Assembly: GCF_003965815.1 (NCBI RefSeq)
Contig: NZ_RXOE01000004.1
Span: 62,001-126,000 of the forward strand
Direction: 5' to 3'
From: Variovorax gossypii
Lineage (GTDB): Bacteria; Pseudomonadota; Gammaproteobacteria; Burkholderiales; Burkholderiaceae_C
Length of the DNA stretch: 64,000 nt
In this document: piece after piece, positions 8,523 through 17,216 of the stretch
Numbering within the stretch: position 1 is the stretch's first letter
Layout of the letters: each line of letters opens with the position of its first letter
The notes under the pieces: generated by a model
The model's database searches: none
Told to the model about the DNA's origin: nothing
What the model saw: only the letters and a program-made list of their open reading frames with translations
Position numbers and translations under genes: made by a program

Positions 8523-9905
8523 ATGACCCTTACCCGCTCCTCGATTCCGATGGCCAGCACCGTCGTCGACTCCATCCTGTTCCGCGACGCCTTCGGCACC
8601 CAGAAGATGCGGCAGCTTTTCTCCGACGGCGCGCTGGTCCAGCGCTACATCGATGCCGAGATCGCGCTTGCCAGGGCCGAGGCGCGCGTGGGCGTGATCC
8701 CGGTCGAGGCAGCGGAGGCGATCGCACGCGAATCGAAGATCGAGCGCATCGACTTCGACCACATGCGCGAGGAGACGGACATCGTCGGCTACCCCATCCT
8801 CCCGCTGGTGCACCAGCTGGTCGGGATGTGCGGCGAGGCCGGCCGCTACGTGCACTGGGGCGCGACCACGCAGGACATCATGGACACGGCAGTCGCCCTG
8901 CAGGTGCGCGACGCGCTCGACAGCATCGGCGAGGACATCCGCGAGCTGCGCGGCATCCTCGCCTCGCTCTCGAAGAAGCATCGCGACACGCCGATGGCCG
9001 GCCGCACCCACCTGCAGCAGGCGCTGCCCGTGACCTTCGGCTACAAGGTCGCGATCTGGCTCGCCATGTTCGACAGGCACCAGCAGCGCATCGCCGAGCT
9101 GCGTCCGCGCGTGGCGGTGGTTGAATTCGCTGGTGCCGCGGGCACGCTGGCCTCGCTCGGCGACAAGGGCTTCGAGGTGCAGAAGGCCATGGCCCAGGAA
9201 CTGGGGCTGGGCGTGCCCGCCACCACCTGGCACGTGGCGCGCGATGGCTTCGCCGAGGCGGTGAACCTGCTCGCGCTCGTCACCGGCTCGCTGGGCAAGA
9301 TCGCGCTCGACATCATGATCATGGCCTCGACGGAGTTCGCCGAGGTCTACGAGCCCTTCGTCAAGGGACGGGGTGCATCGAGCACGATGCCGCAGAAGCG
9401 CAACCCGATCTCCAGCGAGCTGATGCTGGCCGCCTCCAAGGCCGTGCGGCAGCACGCGGGGCTGATGGTCGATGCGATGGTGCAGGACTTCGAGCGTGCC
9501 ACGGGCCCCTGGCATGCCGAGTGGATCGCCATTCCCGAGAGCTTCATCCTCACCTCGGGCGCGCTGCACCAGGCGAAGTTCGCGCTCGGCGGCCTGATCG
9601 TGGACGAGGCGCGCATGAAGCACAACCTGGGCATCAGCCGCGGCCTCATCGTGGCCGAGGCCGTGATGATGGGCATGGCGCCCCACATCGGCCGCCAGCA
9701 GGCGCACGACGTGGTCTACGACGCCTGCCGCACCGTCAACGAAAAGGGCGGCACGCTGGCCGAGGCGCTGTCGGCGCTGCCCGAGGTCACGAAGCACTTC
9801 GACCGCGCGGCCATCGATCGCATGACCGATCCGGCGAACTACCTCGGCCTCGCGCCGCTGATGGTGGACCGCGCGCTGGCCCTGTCCGCCGAAGTGGCGG
9901 CCTGA
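8523..9905 (+). CDS. Class II fumarase/adenylosuccinate lyase superfamily lyase (PcaB-like)
   Basis: The 460-residue cytoplasmic enzyme carries the superfamily signature in the form GRGASSTMPQKRNP (about residues 281-294). It also has HWGATTQDIMDTA and TPMAGRTHLQQALPVTFG, typical of 3-carboxy-cis,cis-muconate cycloisomerase and adenylosuccinate lyase. A second possible start is the ATG at 8550; neither has a good ribosome-binding site. No other beta-ketoadipate gene is near, so a true PcaB role is doubtful. With a Bug receptor and a fumarase next door, a C-N lyase that releases fumarate from an N-substituted aspartate-like compound fits the context better. The substrate is unproven. Confidence 0.8.
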   Translation: MTLTRSSIPMASTVVDSILFRDAFGTQKMRQLFSDGALVQRYIDAEIALARAEARVGVIPVEAAEAIARESKIERIDFDHMREETDIVGYPILPLVHQLVGMCGEAGRYVHWGATTQDIMDTAVALQVRDALDSIGEDIRELRGILASLSKKHRDTPMAGRTHLQQALPVTFGYKVAIWLAMFDRHQQRIAELRPRVAVVEFAGAAGTLASLGDKGFEVQKAMAQELGLGVPATTWHVARDGFAEAVNLLALVTGSLGKIALDIMIMASTEFAEVYEPFVKGRGASSTMPQKRNPISSELMLAASKAVRQHAGLMVDAMVQDFERATGPWHAEWIAIPESFILTSGALHQAKFALGGLIVDEARMKHNLGISRGLIVAEAVMMGMAPHIGRQQAHDVVYDACRTVNEKGGTLAEALSALPEVTKHFDRAAIDRMTDPANYLGLAPLMVDRALALSAEVAA

Positions 9906-9945
9906 GCCGCGACGACGAACCACCAACCCCGAGGAGACAAGACAG

Positions 9946-10935
9946 ATGATCGACATCAAGAAGCTGGCCGCGCGCGCCTTGCTGGCAGTGGCATTCACAA
10001 CCGCGGCGCACGGCGCGAGCGCGCAGGCCTATCCGGCCCGCCCCGTGACCTGGATCGTTCCGTTCGCGGCGGGCGGCCCCACCGATGCGCTCGCACGGGC
10101 CGTGGCGGAGCGGGTCGCGCGCGAACTGGGCCAGCCCATCGTCATCGACAACGCACCGGGCGCCGGCGGCACCGTGGGCGCGGCGAAGGCATCGCGCGCG
10201 CCGGCCGACGGCTACACCATGCTGGTCGGGCACATGGGCTACATGGGCGCCGCGCCGGCGCTGTACAAGAAGCTCGCCTACGACCCGGTCAAGGACTTCG
10301 CGCCGGTGTTCCGCTTCCCCGACACGCCGCTGGTGCTGATGGTGCGCAAGGAGCATCCGGCGAAGGACATCAAGGCGCTGGTCGACTTCGGCAAGGCCAA
10401 CCCCGACAAGCTCTTCATCAGCAACGCCGGCGTGGGCTCCAGCTCGCACCTCATCGCGGCCCTGTTCGCCGCCTCGGCGGGCATCAGGATCTCGCAGGTT
10501 CCGTACAAGGGCGCGGGGCCGGCGCTGATCGACGTGATCGGCGGCCAGGTCGACGGCATCTTCGACCAGACCAACACCGCCCTGCCGCAGATCAAGGAGG
10601 CGAAGGTCCGCGCGCTGGCCGTCACCTCGAAGGTGCGGCTGCCGCAGCTCAAGGACGTGCCCACGCTCGCCGAGACGGTGCTGCCCGGCTTCGAGGCCTC
10701 GACCTGGTACGGCATCTACGCGCCCAAGGGCACGCCGCAGCCGGTGCTCGACAAGGTGCAGCAGGCCTACCTGAAAGTGATGGGCGACAAGGCCTTCACT
10801 GACCGCCTGGCCGAGCAGGCGATCCAGATGCTGCCGCCGGAGCAGTACACCGGCGCCGCGCTGGGCAGGCACACCGAAGCGGAAGTGGCCCGCTGGAGAG
10901 CCGTTGCGGCCAAGGCCAGCATCTCGCTGGACTGA
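9946..10935 (+). CDS. Tripartite tricarboxylate transporter receptor (Bug/TctC family)
   Basis: The 329-residue periplasmic receptor has a signal peptide ending at ASA-Q. The mature protein starts YPARPVTWIVPFAAGGPTD, the Bug family hallmark, followed by IVIDNAPGAGGTVGAAKASRAPADGYT. Bug proteins bind carboxylates and related small molecules. A strong GAGGAGA site precedes the start. No TctA/TctB membrane genes are present, as is common for Burkholderiales Bug genes, so the transporter partner must lie elsewhere or the protein may serve as a sensor. It sits between the lyase and fumarase genes and probably binds the lyase substrate. Confidence 0.93.
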   Translation: MIDIKKLAARALLAVAFTTAAHGASAQAYPARPVTWIVPFAAGGPTDALARAVAERVARELGQPIVIDNAPGAGGTVGAAKASRAPADGYTMLVGHMGYMGAAPALYKKLAYDPVKDFAPVFRFPDTPLVLMVRKEHPAKDIKALVDFGKANPDKLFISNAGVGSSSHLIAALFAASAGIRISQVPYKGAGPALIDVIGGQVDGIFDQTNTALPQIKEAKVRALAVTSKVRLPQLKDVPTLAETVLPGFEASTWYGIYAPKGTPQPVLDKVQQAYLKVMGDKAFTDRLAEQAIQMLPPEQYTGAALGRHTEAEVARWRAVAAKASISLD

Positions 10936-10939
10936 CGCG

Positions 10940-12334
10940 ATGACGGCCACGCGCATCGAGCACGATGCCTTCGGGCCGGTGGAGATTCCGGCCGGCCGGT
11001 ACTGGGGAGCACAGACACAACGCGCGCTGGGCGTGTTCGACGTGGGAACCGAGCGCTTCCCTGTATGCCTGCTGCACGCCTTCGGGCTGCAGAAGATCGC
11101 GGCGGCAAGAGCCAATGCCCGCTGCGCCGCGCTCGACGCGGCACTGGCGGAAAGCATCGCCACGGCCGCCGGGGAGCTTTCGCGCGGCCTGTTCGACGAC
11201 CACTTCCCGCTCACGATCTGGCAGACCGGTTCGGGAACCCAGACGAACATGAACGCCAACGAGGTGATCGCGAACCGGGCCAACGAGCTGCTCGGGCAGC
11301 CGCTGGGCACGAAGTCGCCGGTGCATCCCAACGACCATGTGAACGCATCGCAGTCGTCGAACGACAGCTTTCCGACGGTGATGCACATCGCGACCGCGAT
11401 GGAGCTGACGCAGCGACTGGTCCCCTCGCTCACCGTGCTGAAGGACGCGCTCGAAGACCGCGCACGCGCTTTCGCCGACGCGGCCAAGGTGGCGCGCACG
11501 CACCTGATGGACGCCGTGCCGATGACGATGGGCCAGGCGTTCGAGGCATTCGCGTGGCAGGCGAACAGCGGCATCGCGCGGCTGAAGGACGCATTGCCAC
11601 GACTGCTGCTGCTCGCCCAAGGGGGAACGGCGGCGGGAACAGGGCTCAATGCGCCCGAGAACTTCGACGTTTTCTTCTGCGAGGAGATCGGCAAGCTCAC
11701 GGGTCTGCCATTCGAGCCTCATCCGTGCAAGTTCGAAGGCATGTCGGGCCACGATGCGCTGGTGGAGTTGTCCGGGGCCCTGAACGTGATCGCCACCTCG
11801 CTGATAAAGATGGCGAACGACATCCGCTGGATGGGATCGGGCCCGCGCTGCGGCTTCGGCGAGCTGGTGGTGCCAAACGACGGGCTGACCTCGTCGATCA
11901 TGCCGGGCAAGCGCAACCCGACCATCGCAGAAGTGGTGGCCCAGGCTGCCATGCAGGTGGCGGGCAACCACGTGACGGTGACGATGGCAGGCGCCTCGGG
12001 CAACTTCGAGCTCAACGTGGCCAAGCCGGTGCTGATCCACGGCGTGCTGCAGTCGATCCGCATACTGGCGGACAGCGCGCGCGTCTTCGCAGGCAGGCTG
12101 GTTGCCGGACTCGAGGTCGATCGCGAGCGGCTCGAAGCGAACCTGGGCAACGCGCTTCTGTCGGTGACGGCGCTGAATCCGGTGCTCGGCTACGACAAGG
12201 TGGCGCGCATCACGCGCACCGCCGTGGAGCGCCGCATTGCGCCAAGAGAAGCGGCCGTCGAACTGGGCTACCTGAGCGCCGAGGCGTACGACCGGCTGGT
12301 CGACCCGCTTCGCATGGCAAGAGGAAAGAGCTAG
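10940..12334 (+). CDS. fumC: Class II fumarate hydratase
   Basis: The 464-residue enzyme has the FumC landmarks. IWQTGSGTQTNMNANEVI is at about residues 94-111 and HVNASQSSNDSFPT follows. The signature loop is SSIMPGKRNP (about 317-326), with CGFGELVVPNDG just before it. Usual length is about 460. It interconverts fumarate and malate. The start follows the Bug stop by four bases, so the two are cotranscribed. Its position in a catabolic cluster, rather than with TCA genes, suggests a dedicated copy that handles fumarate released by the PcaB-like lyase. An aspartase is less likely given the FumC-type GTQTNMN and SSNDSFPT segments. Confidence 0.87.
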   Translation: MTATRIEHDAFGPVEIPAGRYWGAQTQRALGVFDVGTERFPVCLLHAFGLQKIAAARANARCAALDAALAESIATAAGELSRGLFDDHFPLTIWQTGSGTQTNMNANEVIANRANELLGQPLGTKSPVHPNDHVNASQSSNDSFPTVMHIATAMELTQRLVPSLTVLKDALEDRARAFADAAKVARTHLMDAVPMTMGQAFEAFAWQANSGIARLKDALPRLLLLAQGGTAAGTGLNAPENFDVFFCEEIGKLTGLPFEPHPCKFEGMSGHDALVELSGALNVIATSLIKMANDIRWMGSGPRCGFGELVVPNDGLTSSIMPGKRNPTIAEVVAQAAMQVAGNHVTVTMAGASGNFELNVAKPVLIHGVLQSIRILADSARVFAGRLVAGLEVDRERLEANLGNALLSVTALNPVLGYDKVARITRTAVERRIAPREAAVELGYLSAEAYDRLVDPLRMARGKS

Positions 12335-12347
12335 CGGCCGCGCCGGA

Positions 12348-13175
12348 TCAGACCAGATGCCGGCGCCGGCTGTGCTGTCCCTGCTTCGCGAACACATGCG
12401 CGAGATGCTTCTTGACTGTGTTGACACTGATGTCGAGTCGCTCGGCGATCTGCTTGTTGGTCAGGTCCCGGTGCATCAGCGAGAGCACTTCATCCTCTCG
12501 TGCGGTCAGCCTCGTTGCAGGCGATATCGCTCGGGACGCCGCCGGTCCGCCGGCTGCCTTCAATCGCAGCACCGACAGATACAGTGCCTGCAACACCGGC
12601 CCCGGGAAGCCCAGGATGCCTGCCAGCACGGCATCCAGCGATTGCGCGAACTGCTCCGCGCTCGCTGCCCACTCGACGCAGCCGCGCGCCTGGATCCGGA
12701 TCGCCGCATCCAGCCCCAACATGGAGGGCGCCTCCCAGCCCAGGAGCCAGTCGATGGCTGGAAAGCGGCAGCGCAGATCGTCCAGCCTGTCGACTCTCTC
12801 GGGCGAAATCAACGCGATGTCAACCAGCACCAGGCGAGGCGCCTGCTGCCGGCAACGGGCGTCCAGGTCGGAGAGGCCGTTCATCTCCGCATGCTCGACC
12901 TGGTACATCCGCCCGGCCCGAAGCCTCGAGGCCAACAGGCCCGGCCCGGGCAGCGGCGATGCACGGCCTGGGCAGGTTGCGACGAGAACCGGAACACAGA
13001 CTTCGACCGCAGGGAAAGGGGATCGAATCTCAAGGCAAGCCGGCTGAAAACCGCTTGATGTCCACAGCGCAGGCGGCGCAAATGGCGAGGTCGGGCGAAA
13101 GTCTTGCGTGAACGGCCGCGTATCCGCGTTCCACGCAGGTTCGAGCCCGGCAGGCGACAGTGGGACTTCTTCCAT
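12348..13175 (-). CDS. LuxR-type regulator with degenerate receiver
   Basis: The protein has 275 residues. The C-terminal LuxR/FixJ helix-turn-helix is complete (about 222-275: LTAREDEVLSLMHRDLTNKQ, then IAERLDISVNTVKKHLAHVF). The preceding region (about 58-195) resembles a receiver: LVLVDIAL could hold the phosphorylated aspartate, but the usual lysine region reads GCVEWAAS, so the conserved lysine appears missing. The start is supported by GGAGGAA five bases upstream. It is divergent from the secreted repeat protein, with a 293-bp gap, and is the obvious candidate regulator of the type I secretion locus. Confidence 0.82.
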   Translation of the reverse strand: MEEVPLSPAGLEPAWNADTRPFTQDFRPTSPFAPPALWTSSGFQPACLEIRSPFPAVEVCVPVLVATCPGRASPLPGPGLLASRLRAGRMYQVEHAEMNGLSDLDARCRQQAPRLVLVDIALISPERVDRLDDLRCRFPAIDWLLGWEAPSMLGLDAAIRIQARGCVEWAASAEQFAQSLDAVLAGILGFPGPVLQALYLSVLRLKAAGGPAASRAISPATRLTAREDEVLSLMHRDLTNKQIAERLDISVNTVKKHLAHVFAKQGQHSRRRHLV

Positions 13176-13468
13176 GGCTTCCTCCGAAGCACTTGTTTTG
13201 GAGGTATCCGTGGGGTAATGGTAAAGACCTCACTATCGGACAGATAGGCCCGCAACCCTCGCAAGGTATCAAAAGGTTAAGGGCTTGCAGGCGCCTGCCC
13301 GGCACGGCGCGTCATCCTTTGGGTGACAACTTTTATCCTATGGACAAGGCATCGTCGGGCGGTTCAGCATGCCTCCTCTGCTGATACGCGAACCTGGTTG
13401 ATTGGCAGCGAAAGCGCCTCGATCGCGTGGTTCCTGTCGGCGGGTTTTTTCTCAACCGAGGAGTGTTT
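13176..13468. promoter_or_regulatory. Divergent control region of the type I secretion locus
   Basis: This 293-bp gap separates the LuxR-type gene from the secreted-protein gene and must hold both promoters. The clearest pattern is a direct repeat ATCCTTTGG (13314-13322) and ATCCTATGG (13335-13343), 21 bp apart or two helical turns. That spacing suits dimeric activator binding on one DNA face. GAGGAG at 13459-13464 is the ribosome-binding site of the downstream gene. No convincing sigma-70 boxes were recognised. Confidence 0.4.
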
Positions 13469-16400
13469 ATGGCTGCGCTAAATCTGACGGCCGGCTCGAC
13501 CGTCACTCTGGACGAATCCGCCAATCTGCAGAACCTTGCCGCTACTCCCGCCGCTGCCGGCGACAGCAACGACAACGACATCTCCGCGAGCTCGCTGCCG
13601 GCTGCCTTCAGCAGCCGCCTGGCGGCCCAGAGCGTCGGAACCGCCATCAATGCCGCGCTGAGCGGCTACAACGGGTCGAATACCGGCACCAACGCGTTCA
13701 CATTCAGCATATCCGGCACGGTCACCGATATTTCCTTCACGGACGCGAACGGCGCTGCGCTCAACGGCTTCGACAGCGGACTGAATACCGCCGACGGCGA
13801 AGACATCTTCCTCTACACCGACACGACCAACAACAACGTCGTCTACGGGAAGACCGCCCTCAATGTCGTCGTGTTCGCCGCCTACCTGGAGGAAACGGGA
13901 ACCCCCGTGAGCGGCGCCAAGATCTGGATGGTCCAGTATGAAGCGATAGCGAACCCGGATGCGACCAACCCCGACGACGCAGTCAACCTGCTCGACAAGG
14001 TCTTCGTCAGCGTCAGCCAGGATGCGGACTTCAACCTCGCGGGCGCGCCATCCGGCCAGAACCTGTTCCTGATGTTCACCAAGGCCAACCCGACGATCGT
14101 CAACGGCCGGATTTCCGACGTGTCGATCATCGCGACGGGCAAGGACCCGGCGAATCAATCCGGGGCAAATCCCAACAGCACGGCCGACGACATCAACATC
14201 ACGACCGGCGACACGATCAACACCAGCCAGGCCGGCGGGCCGACGACGTTCGGCACCAACAGCCAGATGATCACCGAGCAGGAAGGCATCCGCTTCACGT
14301 TCGTGACCGGCGCCAGGGCGAACGTCACCATTCCGAACCTTGACCAGAACGAGGCCGACCTGGAGTCGAACATCGACTTCACCGGCATGTTCGGAGCGAG
14401 GACCGCCGATTTCGACGTGGTGCAGCTGCAAAGCGGAAAGAGTGCCCAGGTCAGGATCACCGCATACAGCACGGCGGTCGAGTCCGGCAATAGCTTCATC
14501 GATGGCTACGCGGGCGACCAGGTGATTTCGATCACGAGCGTGCGCGTGCTCGACTCCGTTACCGGCGCGGCTCTGGAGACCTACGCGAACGGTGCCGAGG
14601 GCGGACAGAGTGCGGCCATCGCGATCAGCATCACCGGCGGCGTCGCGATGATCACCGGCGTCAAGGCCGGCTACTCGGTCGAATACACGACCTCGGCGGA
14701 CCACAACCGCGTACTCATCGAGAACGGGGCGGCCCTCAATGCCTCGGGCAACACCCACGCCGACTTCGACATCGGTGGATTCCGGCTGCTGCAGGTTTCC
14801 AGCGCGACGGCAGAGGTCGGGTCCATGATGGTCTTCGAGGACGACGGCCCGTCCATCGTGCTGGCAACGCCCACCGATACGGCGCAGCTCAACACCCAGG
14901 ACGCACAGACCATCGGGGCAGCCACCGACTCCGCCACCCAGGACTTCGCGGCGGCCTTCGGCACGACTTCGAGCAGCTTCGGCAGCGACGGAGCGGGCAC
15001 CACCGACCCGACCTTCACGCTCGGCGTGAAGGCACAGGGCATCGACTCCGGGCTCAAGAGCGACGGCGCGACCATCTACCTGTACCTGCTGAACGGCAAG
15101 GTGATCGGCTCGACCTCCGCCACCGAGCTCGGCGTCGCGGCGGCCAACACGGTCTTCGACCTGGCCGTGAATGCGGCAGGCTCGGTGACGCTGCAGCAGT
15201 TCGCCGAAATCGACCACGCGCTGCCGGGTGCTTCGTCGAACTACGCGGCCCAGCAGGCCACGATGGCCGACGACCTGATCACCCTGACCAATGCCGTGAC
15301 GCTCACCGATAGCGATGGCGACACGGCCTCCGACTCCAAGCTGCTCAACATCGGCTCGAACATCCAGTTCGACGACGACGGCCCGACCATCGTGCTGGCA
15401 ACGCCCACCGACACGACGCTGCTCAACACCCAGGACGCACAGACCGTCGGCGCGGCCACCGACTCCTCCATCCAGGACTTCGCGCCGGCCTTCGGCACGA
15501 CTTCGAGCAGCTACGGCGCCGACGGGGCGGGCACCACCGACTCGACCTTCACGCTCGGCGTGAAGACGCAGGGCGGCGCATCCGGGCTCACGAGCGACGG
15601 CGCGGCCATCAGGCTGTACCTGGTTGCCGGAGCGGTCATCGGCTCGACCTCCGCCACCGAGGCAGGCCTTTCGGCGACCAACACCATCTTCGACGTGAGC
15701 GTGAATGGCGCCGGCTCGGTGACGCTGCGGCAGTTCGCCGAAATCGACCACGCGCTGCCGGGCTCCTCGTCGAACTACGCGGCCCAGCAGGCCACGATGG
15801 CCGACGACCTGATCACCCTGACCAATGCCGTGACGCTCACCGATGGCGATGGCGACACCGCCTCCGACTCCAAGGTGCTCAACATCGGCGCGAACATCAA
15901 GTTCGACGACCACGGCCCGACGGCGACCGCCATCTCCGACCTCACCGGAGCGAACGACGCCCAGCCGATTGCGGGAACCTACAACTTCTCCATCGGCGCC
16001 GACGACGTGGACAACGCGTCGACCGACGGCATCGTGCTGAACAGCCTGACCGGCACGACCGGCGGCGGACGGCCCATCACCGATGCGACGGTCTCCCACT
16101 TCGCGGAAGACGCCACGACGGTCACCTACAACTTCAGCTTCAACTACTACCCCGGGCCGACGTCGACGACGACGCAGGCGGCCACGGGCACGGTCGTCTT
16201 CAACAAGACGGACGGTACCTTCACCTTCGACCTGGACCAGGTCTTCGGAGGACAGACGACGTTCTCCACGAGCGCGCCGCTGGCATCCTTCAACTACGAC
16301 ACCATAGGCAACAACTCGCCGGAGATCGTGGTCCAGAAATACAGCAACGACTTCTTCGGCGTGCTGTCCGCCAGGTCCGCCACGCCTCCGAGCGATTCCG

Positions 16401-17149
16401 GCGACCTGCTGGCGGGCAACAATCACGCATTCGTGCCGGGCGAGACCTTCACCAGCGAGAGTGCCGGTTTCGTCAACGTCGCGACCAACACACTCGGGGT
16501 GAACTCCGATACCGTCCAGTCCGGCGAGCTGCTGAACTTCGACTTCTACAAGTCGAATCCGGTGAGCAACCCCAACCTGACGAGTCCGCCGCAGCGCCCC
16601 GGGGCGGCCATCGTCGGTACGGACACGGCCTATGCCGACGCGATCAACATCACGATCGACCAGATCACGGACGGCGAAGACGTGGCCGTTCTGCTGAAGC
16701 TGTTCAATGCGTCGACCAACACCACCACGACCAGGCTCCTGATCGCCAACTCCGCGGCGGACTACCAATCGGCCGGAGGAGGCCTGAAGGTGGTCAGCAT
16801 CGGCGAGGACGACTACGACAGCGCCAACTACCAGATCACGGGCCTGCAGGTCTTGAGCAGCACCGAAGAGATCACCGGCACGGGCATCAGCCTGACTGGC
16901 CATAACACGGTGAATCTGACCGCGACCGGCACGAACTACGCCGATACGGCGGACAACGACGTGTTCAAGATCATCAAGATCGACGTGATCACGTCGACGA
17001 CGATCAATTCGGACGTGGACCTGAACTTCGTGGGTCAAGTGATCGACGGCGACGCCGACTTCGCGGGCTTCGACTTCGACGTCCACCTGGAAATCGATGG
17101 CGTGGCCAACCTGATAGGCACGACCCAGCAAACGGAAGCGATCGCATAG
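13469..17149 (+). CDS. Large secreted repeat protein (T1SS-143/DUF5801-type), putative T1SS substrate
   Basis: The protein has 1226 residues, is acidic and rich in Asp, Thr, Ser, Asn and Gly, and has almost no cysteine and no signal peptide, as expected for a type I secretion substrate. Residues 457-812 are two tandem 178-residue units. They contain FDDDGPTIVLATPTDT, FAEIDHALPG and DLITLTNAVTLTD-GDGDTASDSK, the pattern of DUF5801/T1SS-143 domains of giant adhesins and RTX-like proteins. A further partial unit begins around residue 813. No GGxGxDxLx nonapeptides are visible at the C terminus, which is unusual for this class. The start has GAGGAG upstream. An exporter, adaptor and outer-membrane channel follow directly. 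The role is likely adhesion or biofilm matrix. Confidence 0.8.
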   Translation: MAALNLTAGSTVTLDESANLQNLAATPAAAGDSNDNDISASSLPAAFSSRLAAQSVGTAINAALSGYNGSNTGTNAFTFSISGTVTDISFTDANGAALNGFDSGLNTADGEDIFLYTDTTNNNVVYGKTALNVVVFAAYLEETGTPVSGAKIWMVQYEAIANPDATNPDDAVNLLDKVFVSVSQDADFNLAGAPSGQNLFLMFTKANPTIVNGRISDVSIIATGKDPANQSGANPNSTADDINITTGDTINTSQAGGPTTFGTNSQMITEQEGIRFTFVTGARANVTIPNLDQNEADLESNIDFTGMFGARTADFDVVQLQSGKSAQVRITAYSTAVESGNSFIDGYAGDQVISITSVRVLDSVTGAALETYANGAEGGQSAAIAISITGGVAMITGVKAGYSVEYTTSADHNRVLIENGAALNASGNTHADFDIGGFRLLQVSSATAEVGSMMVFEDDGPSIVLATPTDTAQLNTQDAQTIGAATDSATQDFAAAFGTTSSSFGSDGAGTTDPTFTLGVKAQGIDSGLKSDGATIYLYLLNGKVIGSTSATELGVAAANTVFDLAVNAAGSVTLQQFAEIDHALPGASSNYAAQQATMADDLITLTNAVTLTDSDGDTASDSKLLNIGSNIQFDDDGPTIVLATPTDTTLLNTQDAQTVGAATDSSIQDFAPAFGTTSSSYGADGAGTTDSTFTLGVKTQGGASGLTSDGAAIRLYLVAGAVIGSTSATEAGLSATNTIFDVSVNGAGSVTLRQFAEIDHALPGSSSNYAAQQATMADDLITLTNAVTLTDGDGDTASDSKVLNIGANIKFDDHGPTATAISDLTGANDAQPIAGTYNFSIGADDVDNASTDGIVLNSLTGTTGGGRPITDATVSHFAEDATTVTYNFSFNYYPGPTSTTTQAATGTVVFNKTDGTFTFDLDQVFGGQTTFSTSAPLASFNYDTIGNNSPEIVVQKYSNDFFGVLSARSATPPSDSGDLLAGNNHAFVPGETFTSESAGFVNVATNTLGVNSDTVQSGELLNFDFYKSNPVSNPNLTSPPQRPGAAIVGTDTAYADAINITIDQITDGEDVAVLLKLFNASTNTTTTRLLIANSAADYQSAGGGLKVVSIGEDDYDSANYQITGLQVLSSTEEITGTGISLTGHNTVNLTATGTNYADTADNDVFKIIKIDVITSTTINSDVDLNFVGQVIDGDADFAGFDFDVHLEIDGVANLIGTTQQTEAIA
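14837..15904 (+). repeat. Two tandem 534-bp coding repeats
   Basis: Units at 14837-15370 and 15371-15904 repeat with a 534-bp period (178 codons) and remain very similar at DNA level. For example, long runs of the CACGCGCTGCCGGG and ATGGCCGACGACCTGATCAC regions are shared. The low divergence suggests recent duplication or gene conversion. Such repeats can expand or contract by recombination and change the reach of the secreted protein. Confidence 0.85.
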
Positions 17150-17162
17150 CGAGCCCTGGAGC

Positions 17163-17188
17163 AAGGGGTGGCGGAAATGCCGCCCCTT
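17163..17188 (+). terminator. Hairpin between secreted-protein gene and exporter genes
   Basis: AAGGGGTGGC pairs with GCCGCCCCTT (10 bp, one G-T pair) around the loop GGAAAT. It is followed by TCTCGCC rather than a T run. It starts 13 bases after the stop codon of the secreted protein and 29 bases before the first exporter gene. It may be a partial terminator or an mRNA-stabilising hairpin, giving much more substrate than transporter, as is known between hlyA and hlyB in the haemolysin operon. Confidence 0.6.
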
Positions 17189-17216
17189 CTCGCCTGGCCT
17201 GTGCCCAGGCTTACCG

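Noticed and set aside
8523..9905. Annotation of the lyase as true PcaB of the protocatechuate pathway
   Set aside because: No pcaGHCDIJ genes lie nearby. The neighbours are a Bug receptor and a fumarase, so only the superfamily level is supported.
14837..15904. Possible CRISPR or non-coding repeat array
   Set aside because: The repeats are 534 bp, in frame and adjacent without spacers; they are protein-domain duplications.
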